The translations under genes were made by a program, and so were the position numbers. A stretch of 64,000 nucleotides of DNA, taken from NCBI RefSeq assembly GCF_947499945.1, contig NZ_CANMQD010000002.1, positions 62,001 through 126,000 on the forward strand. The letters run 5' to 3'. Position 1 is the first letter of the stretch, and each line of letters starts with the position of its first letter. Below are positions 18,171 to 27,336 of the stretch, piece after piece. The notes under the pieces were generated by a model. That model did not search any database and had not been told where the DNA came from. It worked only from the letters and a program-made list of their open reading frames with translations. The DNA comes from an uncultured Sulfitobacter sp. GTDB taxonomy: Bacteria > Pseudomonadota > Alphaproteobacteria > Rhodobacterales > Rhodobacteraceae.

Positions 18171-18629
18171 TTACAGCAATCCGATCTCCGCGAGGGCGCG
18201 GTTGAGCTCTTCTGGCAGCGCCTCTTCCTGATTGCGGCCTTTTGGGAGATCGGCGGGGGCGTCCTCGGGTGTGAGGTAGCGCCAGCCTTGAAACGGGCGG
18301 CGCAGGGTGCTGACAGTAGGAATCACATCGTGGTCGAGCACAATGCCGCAACGGCGGATGCCGTCATTGCCAATCTTTTCGTCAAAGCGGATGATGCGCT
18401 GGCGGGCCGAAATCTCGCCCTTTATGACCCAATAGATCGAGCCGCCATTGAGGATTTCCTCAGTGCGTTTGGGCCACATGCGGGTCTGGTGGTAATACTG
18501 CCCACCGGGTGACAGCTCAGCGCGGTGTTGCTGCCATGCGATGAGTTGGTCGACGTTATCAGTGCCGACCGACAGCTTCATCATGTTTACGAATTTCTTG
18601 CCCACAGGCTTACCCACCATTTTATCCAC
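18171..18629 (-). CDS. DUF1489 family protein
   Basis: A protein of about 152 residues matching the alphaproteobacterial DUF1489 pattern: HQTRMWPKRTEEIL, GGSIYWVIKGEISARQRI, then a GIVLDHDVIPT segment and RPFQGWRYL. Function unknown. The start is uncertain. I prefer the GTG at 18629, because GGAGG stands seven bases upstream. An ATG at 18584 gives a start closer to the conserved core (MMKLSVGTD), and an ATG at 18665 has no ribosome-binding site. It is convergent with hisG and adjacent to nrdJ in the opposite direction. Confidence 0.8.
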   Translation of the reverse strand: MDKMVGKPVGKKFVNMMKLSVGTDNVDQLIAWQQHRAELSPGGQYYHQTRMWPKRTEEILNGGSIYWVIKGEISARQRIIRFDEKIGNDGIRRCGIVLDHDVIPTVSTLRRPFQGWRYLTPEDAPADLPKGRNQEEALPEELNRALAEIGLL

Positions 18630-18703
18630 AGACTCACCTCCAAGCCACATCATAGGGTAGGCCAAAGTGTCACAGATGCAAGCTGTGGTGGTTTGTCGCT
18701 CTT

Positions 18704-18717
18704 AAATTTCGAAATTT
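18704..18717. promoter_or_regulatory. Perfect palindrome upstream of nrdJ
   Basis: AAATTTCGAAATTT is a perfect 14-base palindrome 68 bases before the nrdJ start, in the intergenic region between the divergent DUF1489 gene and nrdJ. It does not resemble the NrdR box I know. It could be an operator or simply A+T-rich promoter DNA. Confidence 0.35.
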
Positions 18718-18784
18718 GGGCATGGCCTTTCGAGTATGTTAAGGTATGAGGAACCTCCCTAATAACCCAATTCGAGGAATCGCC

Positions 18785-21073
18785 ATGACCCGCTTTGCTG
18801 CCCCTATCGCCGAACAAATCTGGGACATGAAATACCGCTTTAAGGCGGCGGATGGTACGCCCCATGATGTGACGGTAGAGGATACATGGCGCCGTATTGC
18901 CCACGATCTGGCACAGGTCGAGAATGACAAGGACGGTTGGGAAGAGACGTTCTTTGAGGCGTTGGAAGATTTCAAATATCTGCCAGCGGGTCGCATCACG
19001 GCGGGTGCGGGCACAGCGCGTCGTGTGACGCTGTTCAACTGTTTTGTTATGGGCACGGTCCCTGACAGCATGGGTGGCATTTTCGACATGCTGAAAGAAG
19101 CGGCCCTGACCATGCAGCAGGGTGGCGGGATCGGCTATGACTTCTCGACCATCCGTCCCAAGGGCGCGGATGTGTTGGGCGTGTCTGCGGATGCGTCTGG
19201 CCCGCTATCGTTCATGGATGTTTGGGATGCGATGTGTCGCACGATCATGTCCGCAGGCTCACGCCGCGGTGCTATGATGGCGACCATGCGCTGTGACCAC
19301 CCTGATGTGGAAGCGTTTATTACGGCGAAGTCCGACGCGGCACGTCTGCGTATGTTCAACATGTCCGTGCTGATCACTGATCCGTTTATGGATGCGGTGA
19401 AGGCGAACGGCTCGTGGGATCTGAAATTCGACGGCAAAGTCTTTAAGACTGTGCAAGCGCTGGACCTGTGGAATGCGATCATGAAAGCGACCTACGAGTT
19501 CGCAGAACCCGGCGTGATTTTCATCGACCGCATTAACGAGGCAAACAATCTCAGCTACTGCGAGACGATTGCGGCGACAAACCCGTGCGGTGAGCAGCCT
19601 TTGCCGCCTTATGGGGCCTGTCTGCTCGGCTCTATCAACCTTGCGCGTATGGTTGCTAATCCGTTTGAAGCCAATGCCGCGCTGGATGTTGACGCGCTGA
19701 ATGAATTGGTCGCGACGTCCGTGCGGATGATGGACAACGTCGTGGATGTGTCGCAATTCCCGCTGGAGGCGCAACAGATCGAGGCGAAGAATAAGCGCCG
19801 GATCGGTCTGGGTGTGACGGGTCTGGCGGATGCTCTTTTAATGTTGGGCCTACGTTATGGTTCCGACGAGGCGGCGCGTCAGACGGAGGATTGGTTGCAC
19901 GCGATCGCCCGCGCCGCATATCTGGCCTCGGTTGACTTGGCCAAGGAAAAGGGCGCGTTTCCGTTGTTTGATGCCGAAGAATATCTAGCTTCTGGCACTA
20001 TGTTGAAGATGGATGAGGACGTGCGTGAAGCGATCCGCGAACATGGTATCCGCAACGCGCTGCTCACCTCGATTGCGCCGACGGGCACGATCAGTCTGTA
20101 TGCGGGCAATGTCAGCTCGGGCATCGAGCCGGTGTTCGCCTATGCCTATACCCGCAAGGTTTTGCAAAAGGACGGCAGCCGCACGGAAGAAGAAGTGGTG
20201 GATTACGCGGTGCAGATGTGGCGCGATAAATTTGGCGACAAAGAGCTGCCCGACTACTTTGTGAACGCGCAGACGCTTGCTCCGCTGGAGCATGTGAAGA
20301 TGCAGGCAGCGGCGCAGAAATGGGTCGACAGCTCAATCTCCAAGACGATCAACTGCCCCGAGGATATCTCCTTTGACACGTTCAAGGAGGTCTACATGGA
20401 GGCGTGGGATACAGGCTGTAAGGGCTGCACGACCTACCGTCCGAACGATGTGACTGGGTCGGTTCTGTCCGTTTCCGAGGACAAGAAGACAGCACCCGAA
20501 GTTATCAGCCACGATGGCGAAGAGCCCCAAGAACCCCATGGCGACGTAATATATATGTCAGATCCGTTGGACCGTCCCGAAGAGTTGGAAGGGGCGACCT
20601 ATAAGATCAAATGGCCTGACAGCGAGCATGCGCTTTATATCACCATCAATGATCTGGTTGTGAGCGGGCATCGCCGTCCGTTCGAAGTGTTCATCAACTC
20701 CAAAAACATGGAGCACTTTGCGTGGACTGTGGCGCTGACGCGGATGATCTCGGCAGTTTTCCGTCGCGGTGGCGATGTGTCCTTTGTCGTGGAAGAGCTG
20801 AAGGCGGTGTTTGACCCACGCGGTGGTGCATGGATGGGCGGCAAGTATATCCCCTCCATCCTTGCAGCGATTGGCGGCGTGATCGAGCAACACCTAGTAG
20901 CGACCGGATTTATAGCGGGTGAGGGCCTTGGTCTCAAATCGGACCCGCAAGCGAAGGTAGTAGGCCTCGAGCAGCCGCGCGGGAAAGCATGTGGCAGCTG
21001 CGGACAGTATGACCTGCGTATGATTGAAGGCTGCATGACGTGTGGGAGCTGCGGGCACAGCAAATGTGGCTAA
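18785..21073 (+). CDS. nrdJ: Adenosylcobalamin-dependent (class II) ribonucleotide reductase
   Basis: A 762-residue enzyme that reduces ribonucleotides to deoxyribonucleotides using B12-generated radicals, so it works with or without oxygen. The start is the ATG at 18785 (MTRFAAPIAEQIW), preceded by CGAGGA; an ATG 13 codons upstream has no such site. The N-terminal ATP-cone-free region leads to AAGTARRVTLFNCFV-type and GGGIGYDFSTIRPKGA segments. The radical barrel has NPCGEQPLPPYGACLLGSIN. The C-terminal tail has a zinc-ribbon-like CGSCGQYD...CMTCGSCGHSKCG with redox-capable cysteines. I see no cobalamin riboswitch in the short leader. Confidence 0.94.
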   Translation: MTRFAAPIAEQIWDMKYRFKAADGTPHDVTVEDTWRRIAHDLAQVENDKDGWEETFFEALEDFKYLPAGRITAGAGTARRVTLFNCFVMGTVPDSMGGIFDMLKEAALTMQQGGGIGYDFSTIRPKGADVLGVSADASGPLSFMDVWDAMCRTIMSAGSRRGAMMATMRCDHPDVEAFITAKSDAARLRMFNMSVLITDPFMDAVKANGSWDLKFDGKVFKTVQALDLWNAIMKATYEFAEPGVIFIDRINEANNLSYCETIAATNPCGEQPLPPYGACLLGSINLARMVANPFEANAALDVDALNELVATSVRMMDNVVDVSQFPLEAQQIEAKNKRRIGLGVTGLADALLMLGLRYGSDEAARQTEDWLHAIARAAYLASVDLAKEKGAFPLFDAEEYLASGTMLKMDEDVREAIREHGIRNALLTSIAPTGTISLYAGNVSSGIEPVFAYAYTRKVLQKDGSRTEEEVVDYAVQMWRDKFGDKELPDYFVNAQTLAPLEHVKMQAAAQKWVDSSISKTINCPEDISFDTFKEVYMEAWDTGCKGCTTYRPNDVTGSVLSVSEDKKTAPEVISHDGEEPQEPHGDVIYMSDPLDRPEELEGATYKIKWPDSEHALYITINDLVVSGHRRPFEVFINSKNMEHFAWTVALTRMISAVFRRGGDVSFVVEELKAVFDPRGGAWMGGKYIPSILAAIGGVIEQHLVATGFIAGEGLGLKSDPQAKVVGLEQPRGKACGSCGQYDLRMIEGCMTCGSCGHSKCG

Positions 21074-21246
21074 GCGCTGTTGTTGAATAACAGAGTCAGG
21101 CTAAGGAGAGCAGTTTATCTTCAAAAGCCGTTGCTCTGTCACTGCGAGAGGCGGGCGTCGAATCTACAATACCGCGGAAATTTTTTGAACTCTGCGATGA
21201 ATCGATGTTCTGACGTATAGAACTTTCTTTGCATGAACATCTATCC
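21074..21246. other. Intergenic stretch after nrdJ, no gene seen
   Basis: These 173 bases separate the nrdJ stop from a strong hairpin terminator. I find no convincing reading frame and no tRNA cloverleaf. The long 3' leader up to the terminator could encode a small RNA or simply be the nrdJ 3' UTR; sequence alone does not decide. Confidence 0.5.
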
Positions 21247-21272
21247 AAGCCGCCCTTCGGGGCGGCTTTTTT
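21247..21272 (+). terminator. Rho-independent terminator downstream of nrdJ
   Basis: A perfect nine-base-pair stem AAGCCGCCC/GGGCGGCTT closed by the very stable UUCG tetraloop, followed by six T. It is oriented to end plus-strand transcription, most likely that of nrdJ or of an RNA in its 3' region. Confidence 0.9.
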
Positions 21273-21391
21273 CAATTCCCGTTACTTGGCAAAACTTTCG
21301 GCTATTTGCTATGATAAATCTTGAGGCGTTATGTGGTAGAACTGCTTGGTCTTTTTTGAGGGATGATCTGAACGACTTTGAATTTATTCAA

Positions 21392-21547
21392 TTATTTCAA
21401 GGCTCTTCGCAAAATTATTCCCGCGTTGACATAGTAGATCCAGACGCCGTTAAGGCCCACAAGGTGCAGCGGATCGTCATAGAGGGTCGAGATGTCGGGG
21501 CCGAGCAAGCGGGTGCGACTGGCCATCGTTTTGGCGATGTCTAGCAT
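21392..21547 (-). pseudogene. N-terminal fragment of a class III aminotransferase
   Basis: The minus strand from an ATG at 21547 gives 51 codons: SRTRLLGPDISTLYDDPLHL then VGLNGVWIYYVNAG and a stop. The first part matches the N-terminus of PLP-dependent class III aminotransferases, where GPxxxxFYDxPxHLVRGEGVWLYDADG is followed by YLDCYNNVPHVGHCHP. Everything beyond the first 45 or so residues is missing. A good Shine-Dalgarno (AAGGAG) is still present seven bases before the ATG, so a short peptide may still be made. It lies just downstream of the AraC-type regulator gene in the same orientation. Confidence 0.6.
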
Positions 21548-21612
21548 GTTAGCTCCTTCTCGGATGCTCACTTTTCATACATAAGGTGGGAAAACGCGGG
21601 GCAGGCAAGCGC

Positions 21613-22596
21613 TTAGCCTGCGGGGGGGAAGACGCTGAGATATTCGCTTACATGCACGCCAAAACGACGTTGGAACGCGCGGCGCATGCGTTGCAGATCG
21701 CCAAAACCGCTGCTGATCGCGACCTGTTTAAGAGGCATATTTTCATGGAGTAGCCCGCGTGCGTGATCCACGCGAACACGCTCAACGAATTGTACGGGGG
21801 TCTCGTTTAACTCACGTTTAAAATGGCGGGTCAGGGTGCGGGGATTCATATGAACCGTGTCGGCGAGGGCGTCCAAAGACCAGTCGTATTGGGGGGTCGT
21901 AATGACCTGTTCGATCAGTCTGGTCAGTTTGTTGTCATCGGTGAATTGCGCGGCGAGGTGTATGGCATACTGGCTTTGCCCCCCTGTGCGGCGCAGCTGC
22001 ACAACCAATTCGCGCGCCACGGCCAAGGCGGTTGCCCGACCGCAATCCGAGCGGATAATCGCAAGAGCCAGATCAATGCCTGTAGCGATCCCTGCGGATG
22101 TGAATATGCGCTCGTGGGCTGTGCTGATCTGGTCAAGGTCCCACAGTACATCGGGGTAGTTGCGGATGTGTTGGGCGCGGGACCAATGGGTCGTCGCGGG
22201 GCGGTGATCCAGCACGCCAGCCTGCGCAAGAAGAAGCGCGCCCGAGCAGATAGAGATAAGCCGGCCGTCGCCTGTTCGGGCCGCGCGTTTTTGTATGATG
22301 CGGCACAGGGCGGTATCGGGCAGGAGGGCATCAATGCCGATACCGCCGGGAATGAGGAAGTCGTCACTGGTGGACCGTGCGCTCAGCTTTGCATCGGGGG
22401 TCAAGGTGAGGCCGCAACAACTGCGCACAGGATTGCCGTCAATTGAGACGAAGCGCGTTTGATATCTGGGACGCATTTCAAGGTTTGCGGATTTGAACGC
22501 CTGCACAGGGCCTGCAACGTCAAGCAGGTTCACATCCTCAAACAAGAGAATATCTAGGGTGCGGGTTTTATGAGTGCTGTCCATATTTGACGCCAT
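21613..22596 (-). CDS. GlxA-type AraC-family transcriptional regulator
   Basis: About 327 residues. An N-terminal DJ-1/PfpI-like domain (LDILLFEDVNLLDVAGPVQA, and SICSGALLLAQAG with the nucleophile-elbow Cys) precedes two AraC helix-turn-helix motifs (DWSLDALADTVHMNPRTLTR and KQVAISSGFGDLQRMRRAF). Such regulators usually activate catabolic or efflux genes. The start is uncertain: ATGs at 22596 and 22584 both lack a clear ribosome-binding site, and a longer frame reaches 22650. It is divergent from an MFS transporter with about 70 bases between, so it probably controls that gene and itself. Confidence 0.87.
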   Translation of the reverse strand: MASNMDSTHKTRTLDILLFEDVNLLDVAGPVQAFKSANLEMRPRYQTRFVSIDGNPVRSCCGLTLTPDAKLSARSTSDDFLIPGGIGIDALLPDTALCRIIQKRAARTGDGRLISICSGALLLAQAGVLDHRPATTHWSRAQHIRNYPDVLWDLDQISTAHERIFTSAGIATGIDLALAIIRSDCGRATALAVARELVVQLRRTGGQSQYAIHLAAQFTDDNKLTRLIEQVITTPQYDWSLDALADTVHMNPRTLTRHFKRELNETPVQFVERVRVDHARGLLHENMPLKQVAISSGFGDLQRMRRAFQRRFGVHVSEYLSVFPPAG

Positions 22597-22667
22597 ATTG
22601 ACATATAAGACATCAACGATCTGCGCTATGGTTACGCAAGTCAATACCATTGCAGCGGGATCTTATC

Positions 22668-23852
22668 ATGTCGGCCACTTCATTTACCCGCAACGCAAAC
22701 TTCTTCGGGCTGCTAGTGGCCAATACCATTTTGGGAGCGGCGATGCCCATGCTCATCATCCTTGGCGGCTTGGCGGGGTTGATGCTGGCGCCGAGTATGG
22801 CCTTGGCGACTATTCCCGCCTCGCTCCAGACTTTGGCGGGGCTGCTGGCGGCAGCGCCATTTTCGCTGGTGATGGGGCGGCTGGGACGCAAGGCGGGGTT
22901 TATGATCGGGGGCGGTTTTGCCATTGCTGGCGCGCTGGTGGGGACATGGGCGTTGCTGGCGGGGAGTTTTGCGCTGCTGTGTCTGGGGCATATGGCGCTG
23001 GGGGCAGCGTTGGCCTGTTACCAGTATTTCCGCTTTGCTGCTGCTGAAGTTGTAAGCGTGGAGTGGCAGCCTGTGGCGATCTCGCTCATGCTGACGTCGG
23101 GGTTGGTAGCCGCATTTGCGGGGCCGCAGATTTTCATCATCGCGAAAGATGGCTTTGCGCCTGTGCCCTTGGCCGGAGCCTATGCGTCGATTGCAGGGAT
23201 TACAGTTGTGGGGTTGGGGGTGCTTGCCTTTGTGCGGATGCCTAAGGCGGTGGCCGTCCAGCCGCAGAGTTTGAGCGAGAGGCTGGCCGCGCTGTCGATT
23301 TTGAAGCAGGGCGACGTGCGCAGGGCAGTCGGGATCGGGGCTGTGTCTATGGGGACAATGGTGTTTTTGATGGTCCCTACGCCGCTGGCCATGATCGGCT
23401 GCGGGTTGAGCGAGGCGGCGGCGGGGGATGTGATCCGCTGGCATGTGGTGGCGATGTTCGCGCCCAGCTTTTTCACGGGTTTCTTGATCAAGCGGTTCGG
23501 CACGCAGCGCATTGCCATGACGGGTTTGGCCCTGTTGGTCGTGTCTGGTGTTATAGCGGCGATTGGTCTGTCGGTGCAGCATTTCTATCTGTCACTGATT
23601 GTTCTCGGTGTAGGTTGGAATTTTGGATTTATCGGTGCGACGACCATGTTGGCGGCTGTGGTGCCAGAAGCGCAAAAAGCGGTGGTGCAGGGGGCGAATG
23701 ATACGGTGATCGCGCTGGCCTCAACGCTCTGTGCATTTGCAGCGGGGGCGATTGTCGCGGGGTTCGGTTGGACCCTGCTGGCGGGGTTGGCCGTGATTGT
23801 GGTGTTGGGGTCAATGCTTGGTTTTGGTTGGACGGGACGCCGTGCTGCTTGA
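22668..23852 (+). CDS. MFS transporter
   Basis: A 394-residue inner-membrane permease from the ATG at 22668 (MSATSFTRNANFFGLL). About twelve hydrophobic helices are visible. The loop GRLGRKAGF between helices 2 and 3 is the MFS motif A (GRLxDRxGRK-like, shortened), and FLIKRFGTQRI marks the corresponding loop of the second half. The substrate is unknown; the family includes drug and metabolite exporters. It lies head-to-head with the GlxA-type regulator, its likely controller. Confidence 0.87.
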   Translation: MSATSFTRNANFFGLLVANTILGAAMPMLIILGGLAGLMLAPSMALATIPASLQTLAGLLAAAPFSLVMGRLGRKAGFMIGGGFAIAGALVGTWALLAGSFALLCLGHMALGAALACYQYFRFAAAEVVSVEWQPVAISLMLTSGLVAAFAGPQIFIIAKDGFAPVPLAGAYASIAGITVVGLGVLAFVRMPKAVAVQPQSLSERLAALSILKQGDVRRAVGIGAVSMGTMVFLMVPTPLAMIGCGLSEAAAGDVIRWHVVAMFAPSFFTGFLIKRFGTQRIAMTGLALLVVSGVIAAIGLSVQHFYLSLIVLGVGWNFGFIGATTMLAAVVPEAQKAVVQGANDTVIALASTLCAFAAGAIVAGFGWTLLAGLAVIVVLGSMLGFGWTGRRAA

Positions 23853-24128
23853 ATACGCTATCACATGGACATGCGGAACCGGGCGGTCTGCCCGTAGTGT
23901 CGCAATGTGTTTTGGCGACAAGGGTACGAAACATCAGTTCGGGAAATATCTCGTGGAGTTCCAAGCAGGCGTTGGCGTTTAGCTTGCTGATGCTGAGCGG
24001 GATGTAAGCTTTTTAAAGGGGCGCCATTTGCAAATATAATCTGGTGAGCGTTGAATAGCAGGTAAATGTAGCGGAGCTTCCGTTTCCCTTTTGCGATGCG
24101 AATGCCTGCGCTTGTCGCGACCAGATGT
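23853..24128. other. Intergenic stretch, no gene seen
   Basis: These 276 bases lie between the MFS gene and a decayed RTX gene. Short frames on both strands show no family likeness that I can name. I see no terminator with a T tract. Confidence 0.5.
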
Positions 24129-24795
24129 TTAGTCCTCACCAGTTCGTCGGTCCGCGATCATAAGACCTTGCTGTTGAGAGACCAGTAAGGGCGCGTGGTG
24201 GTCCAGCACGTTTACATAGTCTGCACGCAACTCAACGATATGGTTGTAAAATCCCGCCAGATCGACAAGGTCGTTATTGGTGCTGTCCCCATCGTTGAGC
24301 GCGCCCGTGTTAATGGTGTTGAACTCGGTTGTTGTCTCGTTGCCGTCGCCAGCGGTGTAAATGCTGGTACCATCACCGGACAGCCGATCATTACCGGCGC
24401 CACCGATCTGTGTGTCGTTGCTGTAGACCCCTGAGAGTACGTCATCGCCTGCGCCGTCTGCGATAATGACGTCACCAATGCCGCCAAAGACGGAGTCGTC
24501 ACCCGCATCCATATCGACATCGATACCTGCGCTGCCGAGGCTGGCATCGACCACACCCTCGGCATTTGTGAGGATCGGGTTTTCGATATTGGAGAAGGTG
24601 TTTGCAACATCACCGTTCGTGATGGCGCCATCACTGTCGGTGGTGAATGTTTCTGTTACACCCTCTGTGAGATTGCTTGGGTGGAGACTATGTTGCGGGC
24701 GCCGCCGCTGATTGTGACGTTCCCGTCTTCGCCCTGAAGCTGGTCATTGCCATCGCCCTCATGAGGGAGCCGTTGCCAATAGACAGGTCAATCCC
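24129..24795 (-). pseudogene. Decayed RTX/hemolysin-type calcium-binding protein gene, C-terminal part
   Basis: Read leftwards, the frame 24554-24129 gives RTX-like repeats (GDDSVFGGIGDVII, GAGDDVLSGV, IGGAGNDRLSGDG) followed by a tail GDSTNNDLVDLAGFYNHI that is common at the ends of Rhodobacterales RTX/Hint proteins. Upstream the similarity continues but only by changing frame: TEGVTETFTTDSDGA, then in another frame GNDQLQGEDGNVTISGGARN. At least two frameshifts are therefore present, near 24690 and 24755, and the N-terminal secretion and enzymatic parts are absent. Intact relatives are secreted by type I systems and bind calcium through the GGxGxDxLx nonapeptides. Confidence 0.7.
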
Positions 24796-25099
24796 GTGCG
24801 CCGGTTAGAAGCCGTTCGTAAAATTTGATGGGAGTGCCAAGAAGTCGAGGGCGTCTCTCGGACCTGTCTCACTTATCGACGCCCTGAATTTGGGGTCGTT
24901 CCAGTCAAACGTGGTGGCGACACATGAACCCCGAAACGGGACAAGAGCAGACTGGTGCCACCGGATGCCAATGCGGGGTATCGATCGGAAACCCGCGTGT
25001 TTAGAACGCTAGGTCCTGAACGCTTGGAAGAAGTGAGTGTTATAATATGAAAGGCTTTTTTGGCATTTGCTGCGTCGTCGCGAAGTTAGCGCGTGTCTT
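24796..25099. other. Eroded intergenic stretch
   Basis: About 300 bases without a recognisable gene. On the minus strand a frame of about 40 codons ending at 24805 contains TTFDWNDPKFRASISETGPR and reads like the end of a real protein, but I cannot name a family. It may be more debris of the adjacent RTX gene or of another lost gene. Confidence 0.4.
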
Positions 25100-26149
25100 C
25101 TACTTTGCTACCAGAACCGCACGGGTTTTCTCGGCCGCTTCCAGCGCCCCTTCGAGGTAGCCACCGAACTGTGGGGCGACTTCGGTTCCTGAAAAGTGGA
25201 GCGTCCCGTCCCAAATATTGGCGATGGCGGATGGAAGACCATAGGTCGGATGGGCATAGAGTGGTGCTGTGTCCGCTGGGGTCGCAGTGAAGGGATCGAA
25301 GGCCCAGTCTTTGACATAGAGGGTTTCGGGCCGCGCTGCTTGAGGACCGAACAATCGGCCAAGCTGTGCGCAGATACGGGCTCGCAGGCCGGCGGTGTCA
25401 TAGCGACCTGCAGGGGGAACACCGATGAAGCCGAATAGAGCACCCGCGCCGTCATGGTGCGGGGAGGCATCGTGGATTTCGACCATCGGACCAAGGCGGC
25501 TTGCCCCATCGCCAGAAAGGCCTTCCTCCCGCCAGAAGGCAGTCTTGTAGGTCGCGACTGCTTTTGCTTGACCCGCCATCCATGTGGGGATTCCTGCCAT
25601 GGCGCGCAGTGTGGTATCGGGGAGGGCGGGGATGAAATTGAGGGTCGCAGCGATCCTTGGGGGCAGGGCCAGCACAACATGATCCGCCACAAGCGCCTCG
25701 CTGGATGCGAGGGTGGCGGTGATGCCTTGGGTATTTTTCGCAAGAGTTTTGACCGCCGCGCCGAGGCGTTTGCGCTGCTGTGGTATGCGTTGTTCCAGTG
25801 CTTGCACCAATGCACCTAATCCTCCCTGAAGGCGCCATGACCCTTCCATAGATGCGATGCCGTGACTGTGTTGCACCTGCCCTTGGGCGTCCTCGAAAAC
25901 GGCCATGCCGTCGGCGAATTGGTCGAACTTCTCCAGCGCCAACTGCTCAATTAGCGCTGCGATGCGCGGCTGGGCAGGCCAGAACCACGCGGGGCCCATG
26001 TCAAAAAAGCTGTTATGTGAATGCTCGGTTTTTATCCTGCCGCCCCAGCGTGGTCGGGCCTCTATTAGCAGATACTCCATGCCCTGATCCTCAAGTGCGC
26101 AGGCCAGAGCAAGGCCGCTGAGGCCGCCGCCGATGATCAGGGTTTTCAT
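25100..26149 (-). CDS. FAD-dependent amine oxidase-like oxidoreductase
   Basis: A 349-residue flavoprotein. The N-terminal Rossmann motif LIIGGGLSGLALACAL and the following EARPRWGGRI are the dinucleotide-binding signature of the monoamine oxidase/phytoene desaturase superfamily. The C-terminal LHFSGTEVAPQFGGYLEGA matches the second FAD contact. No signal peptide or membrane segment is seen, so it is cytoplasmic. The substrate is unknown. It is the last gene of a three-gene operon with a ChrR-like cupin (four bases upstream) and an ArsC-like protein. Confidence 0.87.
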   Translation of the reverse strand: MKTLIIGGGLSGLALACALEDQGMEYLLIEARPRWGGRIKTEHSHNSFFDMGPAWFWPAQPRIAALIEQLALEKFDQFADGMAVFEDAQGQVQHSHGIASMEGSWRLQGGLGALVQALEQRIPQQRKRLGAAVKTLAKNTQGITATLASSEALVADHVVLALPPRIAATLNFIPALPDTTLRAMAGIPTWMAGQAKAVATYKTAFWREEGLSGDGASRLGPMVEIHDASPHHDGAGALFGFIGVPPAGRYDTAGLRARICAQLGRLFGPQAARPETLYVKDWAFDPFTATPADTAPLYAHPTYGLPSAIANIWDGTLHFSGTEVAPQFGGYLEGALEAAEKTRAVLVAK

Positions 26150-26152
26150 GGA

Positions 26153-26836
26153 TCAGGCCGTCGCCGAGGGCGGTTTCGCGTGGATGAGGTGGCCCGTCTT
26201 TATCCAGACATCTGCACCCTCTGCACCTGCCATGATATCAAGTGCGGTGCCTGCTGGAAGTCGGAGCCATGCGCCCTTGCCCAGAACTTCAGCGTGCTCG
26301 GTGACTGAGCCCGCGACGACCAGTATTTCTATGCCGCCTGCTTGGGTATTTTCGTAGCACGCACCTGCATCAAGGCGCGTAAAGGTAACCGTCTCGAACG
26401 CGTCATGGTGCAGAGTTGCTGTTGAGACGCCCTGCGAGGACGCACCCAATTCAGCGGCCATGTCTTTTCTAAACTGGGTGCGGTCATCCATGTCGAACTG
26501 CCAGAGCTTCACAAAGATGGTACAGCCCTTATCCGACCCCGGCGTGTGGGCCGTGGTGGGCGGATTGCGCACGTAGGTGCCCGCAGGGTAATCGCCGTGT
26601 TCGTCCTGAAACACACCGTCGAGAACGATGAATTCTTCTCCGCCGGTATGGGTGTGACGGGAGAAGTTGCTGTTTGGGGCGTAGCGCACGATGGAGGTAG
26701 CGCGGGCCACCTCGGCACCGATGCGGTCCAGCATGCGGCGGTCCACGCGGGGCATGGGGGAGGGCGTCCACGCGATCTGGTCGGAGTGCACCACAACGCG
26801 GGTGTCGAAATCAGCGTTCAATTCCATGTCTGGCAT
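26153..26836 (-). CDS. ChrR-like double cupin protein
   Basis: A 227-residue protein with two cupin folds. The first carries a metal-binding pattern [17 protein letters not shown] (two His, Glu) and matches the ChrR-type cupin, here without the zinc-finger anti-sigma domain. The second ([15 protein letters not shown]) lacks clear metal ligands. The start is placed at the ATG 26836 (MPDMELN); another ATG lies three codons on. Its likely job is binding a small molecule or quenching a reactive compound for the neighbouring amine oxidase-like enzyme, an inference from the operon only. Confidence 0.8.
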   Translation of the reverse strand: MPDMELNADFDTRVVVHSDQIAWTPSPMPRVDRRMLDRIGAEVARATSIVRYAPNSNFSRHTHTGGEEFIVLDGVFQDEHGDYPAGTYVRNPPTTAHTPGSDKGCTIFVKLWQFDMDDRTQFRKDMAAELGASSQGVSTATLHHDAFETVTFTRLDAGACYENTQAGGIEILVVAGSVTEHAEVLGKGAWLRLPAGTALDIMAGAEGADVWIKTGHLIHAKPPSATA

Positions 26837-26853
26837 CCTTTGCTCGGGGGGGG

Positions 26854-27180
26854 CTATGGCAGAAGCGCTGCCTGAACCGTCTCGGTCCAACCGAGGTAAT
26901 AGGTCTCCCCATCCTCGATCACGGGACGGGCCATCACCTTTGGCTTGGCGGCGATCTGGGCCTCGGCCTCGGAGTTTTTGAGCCAGTCATTGAGCGCACG
27001 ATAGTCGTTGGACGTGCGGTCCACCAAGCGGTCGCCAAATTCAACGATCAGCTTTGCCAATTCATCTTCTGACAGCGGGTCTGCCCGTATGTCGCGAAAT
27101 GTGACAGGCTTGCCTGCGGCCTCCAGCGCTTTTTGTGCTTTTTGGCAGTCGGAGCATGTGCTCAACCCGTATATGATCAT
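26854..27180 (-). CDS. ArsC/Spx-like thioredoxin-fold protein
   Basis: A 108-residue protein of the ArsC family. [11 protein letters not shown] near residue 9 holds the CxxC-like active site, and the helical insertion and [20 protein letters not shown] at the end match the YffB/ArsC pattern (the KRPxx loop). True arsenate reductases have more specific residues, so a general thiol-linked reductase is more likely. It opens the operon with a good ribosome-binding site (AGGAGA) and is followed 17 bases later by the cupin gene. Confidence 0.82.
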   Translation of the reverse strand: MIIYGLSTCSDCQKAQKALEAAGKPVTFRDIRADPLSEDELAKLIVEFGDRLVDRTSNDYRALNDWLKNSEAEAQIAAKPKVMARPVIEDGETYYLGWTETVQAALLP

Positions 27181-27336
27181 CTGTCTGTCTCCTGTGGCGC
27201 TGGAATTTGAACCTGTGGCATTGTGCCGTCAAGCGCAACCAGTTCACTGGCGGTTTTGCAGGTGGTGTGTCGGGGCAAACCGCTTCACACTGGGGTGCGT
27301 CTATTCTCTTATCCCGACTTACAGGCGGATTGCCTT

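Noticed and set aside
21074..21246. Possible tRNA after nrdJ (a GTCGAATC string resembling a T loop)
   Set aside because: No matching acceptor, D or anticodon stems can be folded around it.
21233..21544. 103-codon plus-strand frame after nrdJ
   Set aside because: It starts inside the terminator hairpin and its second half is antisense to the aminotransferase remnant, which has the better family likeness.
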